DNA of 64,000 bases from positions 12,127,318-12,191,317 of the forward strand of contig NC_061131.1 of NCBI RefSeq assembly GCF_905220365.1, read 5' to 3'. A model generated the notes under the pieces. It was not told the origin of the DNA. It saw only the letters and a list, made by a program, of their open reading frames with translations, and did not search any database. Shown here piece after piece: positions 42,101 to 53,400 of the stretch (position 1 is its first letter; each line of letters begins with the position of its first letter). The DNA comes from Vanessa cardui. Taxonomy: Eukaryota > Arthropoda > Insecta > Lepidoptera > Nymphalidae. The translations under genes and the position numbers were made by a program.

Positions 42101-45100
42101 TACGTCAATCTGTTGTCTGTCGCTCTTACACTGTCAAACCATTCAACCGAATTTGATGAAATTTGATGTAAAGTCAAGTTGACCTACAAGGAAGGACATA
42201 GGCTACTATTTTTTGCCTAACACCTGACAACCAAACCCTAAAACTCGAGGGAAAGGGCGGCAACTAGTAATCAATAATTAAAGTGCTTTTGGCGTATTAA
42301 CAAAAAGACGAGTAATTTCGTTATACAGGTAAAATATCAATGTATTCGCTTTTATTGCTACTTTTATGTTCCGTGCGCTATTTCTGACTTTTGATATATA
42401 TAATCTGTGCCTATGGCCTACCAATTAGACAATGACTATCATGATAAAATTAATTGGGACAAATTTTGTTGTTATATTCTCGGACTTGTTTTTTTGTGAT
42501 TAAAAATTCTCGTATTAAATTGAGACAATTACAATAACGAATGATAAGAACGCGTTCCATATTAACATGATTCGCTCGTCGCTTATCGCTTCAGCTTGTG
42601 ATGAGGTTACACTGTTACAGCGTTCCTGCGAACCGCACAAGTGGCGGCAATCGATAGGACTCCTCCCATTGACCTATTTAGAGATTAGGTTCGTTCAAAC
42701 CCTGTCTTGCGTTTTTGCTTACAACCGCCGAGTATTAAAGAGATTTAGATAGTTTGCATTGCTTTGTGAATATTATATTTCGTATTTCTCCTATTATTAT
42801 TCTTTATTCATATTTCCTTATACCTTAATGCTAATTGGTATAGTTTTAATGACTTTCGATAAAATGATGTACAATAAAATATACATTAGGAAATTACGAT
42901 TAAGGAATTGACGTATATTTCTTATGGTTACATAATTACTTTAATTAATAATGGTTTAAGTAGTCTAATATATTTATAATTGTAATACCTTTACTTACAA
43001 AGTGAGATGAGTGTAATTATTTGTCTCATGACAATGACACATAGGTATATAAACCTATATATTTTAAACGGTGATATTTTTTTTTTTAAATACATTACCT
43101 AAAATTTGTGTATTTAAGAACTGAAAAAGAAAACTGTTGTTTCTATTTATAATATGTTAAGAGCATTCAGTTCTTAACCGATATAGTGCCACGAATGTGC
43201 TCAAAGCTCTTCTAAAATTACTTAATTATTTATTTAATATAGTAATTAAATGCCGAAGGTTGAACAGTAAATTTGGCCAAATGGGGGTGTTAACCTCTAC
43301 ATATCCCATATATATTTTGAAATGTATTATTATTTACCTACTAACTATAACATAATTAAGGTTCTACGGGTCCCTATTACAGAACATACCTGTAATACCA
43401 GTTTTATACTTTTATGTGGTATAACTAACAAAATATTAAGGAAAAACTATCTGTCAAATTCTCAAATAGTTTTTTTAGATCAATACAGAGAATATAATTT
43501 CGTCACCATTGAGTAACATCGTCATGAAACACCAAATTAAGTCACATAAAACCTTTTTGCAGTGCATACAGGCCAATGAATGTTTTATCTCTTAAATAAT
43601 CCATGATAGAAAAACGTTCATATCCATTCAATTCCTTCGCTCGCATTCCTGATGGCTTTCAACAGTTAAATGTATTCGACAGCTGAATTCAATATACATC
43701 ACATTTTTAAATACTAGCTTATGTAGCCCGATATCCGAGTTACATAAAGACTTTATATAGGTCACGGAAATGAACGTTTTAGATATTTTAAAATGGATAA
43801 AAGATACGTGAACTACCTTTAATCGAGGACTATTCTGATGACGTAATATACTTTTAGGGCTGGATTTTATTACGTACTAGCGACTCACGCCAGCTTCGCA
43901 TGGGTGCAATTATATGACATCATAGTAGAAACTTCTAAAATTATCAGTGTTTCTTTACCAAACAGTCCATGTTTTATATACAAAAACCTTCCCCTCGAAT
44001 AAACAACACTTTTATTTTAAAAAAAACCGAATCAAAATCCGTTGCGTAGTTTTAAAAGTTTAAGCATATATAGGGACAGAAAAAGCGACTTTGTTTTATA
44101 CTATATAGTGATGTACTTCTCTGCACACGTCATGAGTTTTCTGTAAAGATCACTGTAAAACAGAATTTGACATGTAAAAGAGTAATAACAATTCAAAAAC
44201 TGTAAGTCAATAGGTTGAGCTGCCTAGTAATGTAAAGAGTCGCAAGATTGATTCTGACCCTTTGGGCTATTGTCGTCCCTAATACAAGCTTAAGCTTAAA
44301 GGGATGGGTTATTATGAATATTAGGAGTTCCTTAATTAAATCGCGGTATTATTAGTGTTATTAAAAAATATTCACGGATCGAAACAGCCTATGTGCATGA
44401 GTCGAATGGTTGAGCGAAGTCGATATGTTTGATACTTGAGGATATTTCTTATAGAACACAGCAGTTCCATCAAGTTTGATAAAAAACATACTTCACTTAT
44501 TAACAAATATTGTAATGATTAAAGTATTGGCGTCTTAAAATAGAGGGAAAGTATTTAAGTATTCTGTAACGAGATGTTTTCGTATTAGATTTCTCGAAAA
44601 CAGCCTTGATAATATATATGTAACTTTATCAAGATTAAGAAACATTAAGAAGATTCAAATCCCTGATTGATATAAAAATATATCTATTAATATATATAGA
44701 GCCCAGATGGCCCAGTGGTTAGAAGGCGTGCATGATTGCGCGTTCATATCCAGGCAAGCACCGCTGAACATTGGTGAAGGAAAACATCGTGAGGAAACAT
44801 TTGCATTCTACCAATCTTCATTGGAACAGCGTGGTGGAATATGTTCTCTCCTTAATGGGAGAGGAGAGCTTAGCCCAGTAGTGGGAAATTTACAGGCTGT
44901 TACTGTTGCTGAACATAAAATATCTCCTTATTCAAACAAGCGAAGTCGCGAAGCAGTTAGTAGATGTTTAGTTGATATTCTCACTTGGAAAATGTAAGTA
45001 TTTCGTAAAATGTCACGTGATTACGCTTCTTGAAATTAAAACGTTTCAAATCCGCGCTGGAAACATCTTCAATGCGCTATTTTGTATTTAAGCTAAGAAT

Positions 45101-48100
45101 TTAAGTGTGTACAGCGTTCACCAAGTCGTACTTCATTTTGACTATCTAACGCTTTGGAAGAATTTAAGATGAGCTAGTTTTGAATATTTCTAAAGAACTC
45201 ACTGGATTTCGCAACGTTTTTGTATTTAGACTTGTTGGTGGGTTGAATGTGAACTTCTTTTGAACGTAAGTATCTCTGCGTCATTTTTTTTTAGTATGCG
45301 TCGTTTGATTATATATTTTAATTGTTGCATGTTCTATATTTAAATAATAATAAAATCGATCTGTCAAGTGACGTAACTATTTTATTGTTATCTGTGAAAA
45401 AAATATTAATGAACTGTATTTAATGACAAACAGAAGTACTGTACTGTAAGGTCATTTTCAGATATAATTATAAAAAAGTATATGTATTAATTGACATTTA
45501 AAAAAAAAAACAGTTTTAAGCCGATTACATATTTCGTTCTTTGTTACTTAGTAAGTTAAGGTTACGTTTAGTTTCACTCACTTAACTTACAATTAAACAT
45601 TAGTAATGAATAGTAGAGCTGAGATGGCCCGATTGATGATTAACACATGATTGCCGGTTCAAACCCAGGCAAGCATCACTATATATGTGCTTAATTTGTG
45701 TGTATAATTCATCGCATGCTCGGTGGTGGTAATTTCATCGAAATTCTGCCACATGTGCATTCCATCAAACCACGTTGGAACAGCGTGGTGGAATATGTTC
45801 CAAACCCTCTTCATAAAGGATGAGGAGGCCTTAACCAAGCAGTGGGGAATTTACAGGCTGTTACTGTGTAATGAATAGTAATATTACAAATGCGAAAGAA
45901 ATGCTGTCTATCTAGTAATATTTCACTGCTAAAGTACTGAACGAATTTGATGACATTTGGTGTGAAAACTAGCTTGTTCTTAACACTTGACGGCTAACTA
46001 ATTAACAAGTAATTTAACAAGGTTTTGGGTAAAAACAGCTCATAATATTTACTAGAAAAACGTCTATATATTTTCTATATTATAGATCGGATTATTTATT
46101 TATAATCGCATAGATAAATATATTGTAACCAATAACAGCTTAGACATTTCTAAAAGGTAAATGAGGGAAACTATTAAACCTAAACGAGGGGAGCCGCGGG
46201 CATACAAGTGTTACAAGTGTAAAAAACGTAAAGTAAGAATGTATAAATCTCCCATTGCGAAGTATCTTCTTCACAGTTCGGGTAACTTCTCACATTCTCG
46301 GTCGAACAAAACATTCAACCTGATTCCCCAGAGCGTTTACAATAAGATTCCTGGCTTTACGTTATCTCCTTTTCCCGTGAAATTTATTCAACCACGCTGC
46401 TTCGATACACATTTGCCAGAATTTCATCCCACATGTACAGGTTACCTCACGATATTTTCTGTCATCCGAGATGAAATATAAACACGGATTGATACGCTAA
46501 CTAGTGCTTTGGACCTAAAATCTTAGGAATATTCTAGGTCCATTGTTAGGTTAGGTAATATTGCAATATCAATCTTAAGCAGCATAAGTTTGTTGCCTTC
46601 GTATTCTATATTTTGGTAGTGTATTCACCTTGAACAATGATGATACACCAGAAATACGACTCAAAGTTGCTCGTGAAAACCTACTTGAATAAATTTCACT
46701 TTTATTTCAGCACCAGTGGTAAAGGTCCGATAAAGTTATTTGCAATTTCAGTGTTTAGTAGGTATTTTTATCAACGATACTTCTGTTAAAACTCTTTCAA
46801 TAGTTTGCAATGAAATGATCATAGAATATCTTCAATATTTGTACCCTGAACGTAGCACCCTTAATTGGGTCATTTTCATATTCTTGATTTCCAATTCTCA
46901 GTCTAGATTTGAGACATTTAGGTGTCTTTATTACTTTTTAGAAAATAATCGACTACATTTTTGGTCCGGGTTTAGGTACGATATTTTTGATACTCCGTAA
47001 GATCTAAAGTAAAAGTTATAATAATGGAGAATACAGGTTTTGGGCGTGGAGAAGTACACGAGAAGAACTGTCTCGATACGGTTCAACCGATCAACCAATT
47101 TCGATGATAGATTGAAACCAATAAATCAATCCAAGAACAAATCGAAAATAAATAAAACTATCCATCCATTTCCTCGAGGTGGAATAACTTAAGCTTCAGT
47201 TATCTATATAGCCTTCGAAAAAATCGGCTCGTGATCCGAGCGACGTCTACGGAAATAAACAGGTCTACTTCCAAAGGTCAAATCCGGAGTGAGCTCTCGA
47301 TTCGCAAAATAGTACCTTAAATAAATATTTAATTCGATATTCCGTTTTAGGTATTGTTCCGGATGTTTCTGGAATATTCCGAAAGGTTATCCGTCTGGGG
47401 CGTTCGGATTTAGATGACACTGTCTTTGGGTCAATTGGATGATTGTCGTTTTGGGGGCAAGGGTTGCTTAAATAGAATCGCTCTTCGTTTGACGTTCTTT
47501 GAAGTTTATTCTGAGCGAAATTAAATTGACGGCGTTTGGAATATTTTTTAATAAAAATGTAAACATTTGTTCTATATACAAACAACGTTTAAATAAGGTA
47601 TTCTAAATAGCATATCGTTCGAACGTTACAATTTTCAAATTACATAGTAAAGTAAAGTAAAGTAAGGTAACAGCCTGTACATTTCCCACTGCTGAGATAA
47701 GGCCTCCTCTTCCATTAAGGAGAGGATTTGGAACATATTCCACCGCGCTGTTCCAATGCGGGTTGGTGGAATACACATGTGGCAGAATTTCTTTGAAATT
47801 TGTCACATGCAGGTTTCCTCACGATGTTTTCCTTCACCGCTGAGCACGAGATGAATTATAAAGACAAATTAAGCACATGAATCAGCGGTGCTTGCCAGGG
47901 TTTGAACCCGCAATCATCGGTTAAGATGCAATGAGAAATTACATAGATTGTTACTAAAAATATGTTTATATTCCTTAGTAGGTAATACGTGACCTCTAAC
48001 GACGTCTATGCCAAATACCATAATCATTGGTCGAGTAGTTAACATGTGAAACGTAACACACAAACAAACATATAAATTAGACGTCTCCAAAAAGTAATCA

Positions 48101-50417
48101 ATTATATATCTTTATCTTATAAATATTGTAATTACGACCTTTTTATATTAAGTTAGATTTATGATTACATTTATTTAATTTAAAGTGTGTTCCGCACATG
48201 ATAAAAACATCGATCTATACATACTCGTTTATTTATTATTTTAAATATTCATTTTCACAAGAAAGACATATTCGCCGAACAGACATTAATGGTTTCTCAC
48301 TATTTCAATAAAATCATTATAAATTCAACGCTACTAGAAACTTATAGAATTTTCTAGAAATATTGATTGCATACGTAACAAGCAGTTTGGTTACAGTTTC
48401 AGTAAATATTCAGAAAGTTTTAATAGTAAAAATCGTTCTAGAATGTTATTATTGTTTCTGGAGATTACCCCTACAAGCCAACAAAATTACCTCTTTGCTG
48501 TATAGAAATAGACATTTTCTCTTCTGTAAATTAAAAGGGGAAAAAAGCATTTTTGGTTGACTTCAGATACATTAAAACATAGAAAAATATATACATCGTA
48601 GTTTCGTAAATGTACTACGCCTCTATTCATTTGATCGAAGCGTTTGGGTCACGCAATTTTTTCTCAAAGCTTACAAGAAAATTCAACCTTATAATAAAGT
48701 TAATTTCAAACTAAAATGGTAAATCAAACATTTTTTTTCAATATAATATTTAACGGTATAAATAGGAAGGAAAAAGATATATCGTAACTTACCCAAACTT
48801 TTTTATTACATTGACTCAGGGAAGTTTAACGAAATACTTTTGGAATGAGCACAGAGTAAAAATTTATTTTATTGTATAATTTTATGACTTTCCGTAAGCT
48901 ACATTTATATATACAGTAAAGGTGAAATGGAAATCCTTATATGTAAAACACATACACTTTTATCTGTAAGTAGTATTTGCTTCATCTGTAATTGTTTTTA
49001 AGGGATGATTTAATTCAATTTAGGGAGTCAAACCAATGACTGAGAGCCAAATCAATGTCCAATGAAACATCCGTTCGACAGGGTTTATTATGTCGATAGT
49101 CTTCTAGAATAGTTAGGCTTAGAAGGCCGCTCAAAATATATCTAGTTATTATATTTCAGTTATTATACTGTTTAAGTAGCTTTATCTATTTTGCCTAGTA
49201 TATTCTATTTAATTAACCATACTTCTTTATTTAATTATTCCTTATATAAATAAATATATCCTCTAGATTAAATAGGTACGTTAAGCAAAATTAAATAAAT
49301 ATTATCACTGTACTGGCTGAATTCAAATGGTCGTAGACAGATCGGGTTAAAAAAAGTATATAACATTATTAACAATAATCGATCTATAGCTATTGTCCAC
49401 CCCTTGTTTTAAGATCATCATAATAAAATATTTCTTGGTAAATATTGCCAGTATTATTAAAGTATATGTCTAATTATTTTATATATCGAGCATATTATTA
49501 ACTACAGAATATATTTAACGTATATAAGTTTTAGTGGTCCATTCTATCCTTTGAATCCCATCAAGCGTATTGTAATGGATCACTTGTCCTACATTGAGTT
49601 GAACAACTTCTTTTATTATCTGTGTCAGCTCGTCTGCCAAAAACTTAGGGTATGCAATGACATTTTATTTCTATTCATTTATTATTATAAAGCAAGTTGT
49701 TTTTACTGTAAAAAAATATTTAATATTCATATCCAATTTGGCACATATTTCATTATATTAAAATAAGATCTCATATTTTATAAAATACTATTTGCCGCCC
49801 ACGGTTTTTCTTGCATTTTAGGGGCTTGGGGCTTTTTTTGGCCTGACACATAACAATTTTGTCCTTCCTTGGATTCCAAGTTTATAGCACAGCAATTTTT
49901 TCAAATTCCTTTCATTGGTTTAGTCGTGAAAGACAGACAGATTGAGTTACTTTCACATTCATAATATTAGTATAGGTAGCTTAATATTTAAGCTATAAAG
50001 TGGGCGGAAATTTTTAATTATGGTAACACTGTATGAGAGAGTAAATAGAGCCAGTGTAACTACAGGCAAAAGGGACATAAACTCTTAGTTTCCAAGGTGG
50101 CACATTGACGATGTAGGGAATAGTGACCACTTACCATCAGGTGGCCCATATGCTCGTCCGCCAACGCCGTTTCTAAGTGATCTACACTGAAAGCCATTAA
50201 AATGTGAATTGAATCAGATTCCTATTGTCAAACTGTCAAATTTAATATAAGAAATATTTGACAATTATTTGTTTAATTTGCATTTAAGTAAGATATTTTG
50301 AGAATAAAGAACTTTAAATGTACTTGAAATTTCTTGGTAAGAAACTGAAACGAATATCGTGATTATTATACAGAGCTGATAACTTTTTAATGCATAGAAG
50401 CACGGAACTTTTTTTAT

Positions 50418-50462
<45 letters not shown>

Positions 50463-53400
50463 CATGTCTGGGCACATATCTGTTAGCTATATAAAGATTC
50501 TGGATTTCCTTTGTGATATTGTTGGCTTTGTTAGGCTCCCAGTGTGGGTTGGATATTGGGAGGAATTCCGCCAGACGTATAAGTTTTACTCGCGATGATT
50601 TACTTCAGCACAAATTACGGCATGAATTATAAACAAAAATTAAGCATATGAAGACCAATTCTTGGTCGGATTTGAACCATTTTATGCAGAAAGAAGGAAA
50701 TTTATTTTTAACGTTAAATTAAAAATAAGTATTTATAAAACCTATTTGTAATCTACAAAAGAAAAACCTAGTTCAAATTTAATAATTTAACTGTTTTCAA
50801 TCAAATCAATGATTGAAGTAAAAATTAACATAAAAATACATAATAGTATATAACTATTATTATAATAAACAAGCTTTAATAGTTAATTTTATCGAAACCG
50901 ACTATTTATAAACATTTCACCTTAAAGCATCAACGTTTCAATGGGAGAAAGCGAACGTACTTGAACTAGACACATAGATAACGAAATAAGGTCATGGACC
51001 ATTACTCGCTGCGTGCTGACGTCGTGGATCTTGTTAACAAAGCGGTCGATGTAAGTAAGGCGTGGCTAAATTCTCGGCTGATTCTTTTGTGATCGTAGTA
51101 TACGGGAGACGTGAATTGCGGAAGTATTGACTACAATGCGTAATTGTGTGCGCGTAAACCCTAAATGTTGACTTGTCTCTATCAATATTAAGCATATTTT
51201 TGGGATTTTTTAACTTGCAACACTGCAGTATTTGATTGCTGTCTTTAGAGAACTAATTTCACAGTAGATACATAATTTCTGTTCAGGATTTTTTTACAAC
51301 CTAAACATTAGAGAGGTTTATAGCAAATTGAATTTTCGTTACTATTTCCTTTAAAATTATAACAGATTTTTTTATAAATCTCATTTGTTTTTTTTTTATA
51401 TTCCGTTTATATTAAACACGTTAAAACTTCGCTGTGTTAAATTTAGGTACGATTTTTAATAGACAAATATTTTGCAAAAAAAACAATACGTTTACGGGTA
51501 AAACTTGAGGCTTCTTGCATCCACGCTAGTAATGAACAATGTTTTACAACATACACTTAAATAAAGAAGAATATAAGTTTGAAAAATCATCACATAAGTT
51601 ATATCGATAATTTTTACCTTCGACAGAATTTCATCCGAGGAATAACTCATACTTATCTCAAAGAATATAACAGTGCAGTAATGTTTGCACTAAAACAGGT
51701 GCACTCTCTATGCACCATTTTCAAAGTCCAGTCGGACTGTAAGCTGACAAGACTGTTGGAACAAATAACGTGTTTATTTAGTTACGAAACCACAACACTT
51801 CCAACATAATTATGTATAATTTTTGAGATATAAATCCCAAATAACATTTTTTGTTGAAGAGTGGTTAGTCTTGTACTCAACATCGAAATAACTCGTAGAC
51901 GTTTTTTTGCAATATTGCTTTGTAATATAAACCAGTTATATTTATGAAATAATTTTCCTTATTCAAAATACATCTTCGGCTGTTATTATATTCATATTAG
52001 TTGTTTTTATATTCTTTATGTAAGTATACTCATATTTTTCATCTGTGTTGTTTTTTTAGTTCATAGCGTGACGTTCGTCAAATATATTACGTATATAATT
52101 TAATTATTGTCCCGACCCGATTCTGCAGCATTATTAGTTAACTACCAGAAAAACGATCACGCAAGTAAATTTTAATACATAGTATTTATACGCCATAGGT
52201 AAAGTTTTATTTGCATATAAACTATATTGTTATGAATTAAAGTAAATAAACAACATAACAATGTTATAGTAATTTTCCCTGTTTTCCGATTTTCTTTTTA
52301 TTTGGAAACTGTTGAGTTTTATTGTTAACAATAAAAGAAGATGGATATGGTATACTTGAATCCTTAAATATTAGCCTGGATTTTTTAAATAATAGTTATG
52401 GTCGAATTTCGCTTAGCGAGAAACTAATTGTAAGTTATGTGTTTTTGTATTAGGATGTTCTTTCCCGCTCTTGCGATTGGATGCTTCCCAAAACTTTGGT
52501 ATAATCGATGTAAATTTTATTTTAATTTGTACGTTTGATTTTACGCATATCATCAAAAATGCATAGATGGCTAATTATTTAAACTCTATGCTTATTTCAC
52601 AGTTTAAAAAACGATCTTCAATTCTCGATGGTATTGGTACAAAAATTTTATCGATTTTAGTGGAATTCGTATAATTGTTTTTTTTCGGCATTGATGATTT
52701 GAGCCATTGTTTTGTCAAATAAATTTTATTAAGGCGTGTCCAGGTAAAACAATGGGACAAAGAAGTTTCACGCAAATCATCATAAAATTGCTAAAAATAG
52801 GGTACATATAAAAAAATAATAATTACAATCGAGTTAATATAAAATAATTTTCAATATGAGTATAATTTTATATTATATTGTCTTCAATATTCTATTCTAA
52901 CAATAAAAAATTAAATGTATGTCGGGTTTATTCTCTAAATATATGTATTATTATATATAAAGTGTTATTTTTTAAGCTGTATTTATACATTAATATAAAT
53001 TATCATTAAAGTATGAAGGAATTTTATTGTATACACACGTGTAATCGTTATTTTTCTTAAGAGGAGAAATGCTGCAACAGTACCATACATTGATAATAAG
53101 CTGGGCTACCCTCAGTAGTGTATGACGTCACTGAGATTCTGCAAATTGGGTCGAAGTTTAAAAGTTACAATGCCCTTCACATTGCTTACATAATGCAAGG
53201 AGACAATAAAATACAACGAACGAATAGCTTGCATGATTAATCAGATGCAATAAATTACTTAATAAAGGTACTTATTACAATTTTCTTATTTTTATATAGA
53301 GTTATTTTCTAATAGAAATAATAAAAATATAATGATTAATATGTGTATTAGAAATAGATATCGTGAACACAAAAAATGTTTTCATCCGAAATTTAAAGTG

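Noticed and set aside
46161..46481. 106-codon plus-strand open frame
   Set aside because: Its second half overlaps a degenerate SINE fragment read antisense, so it is not a real gene.
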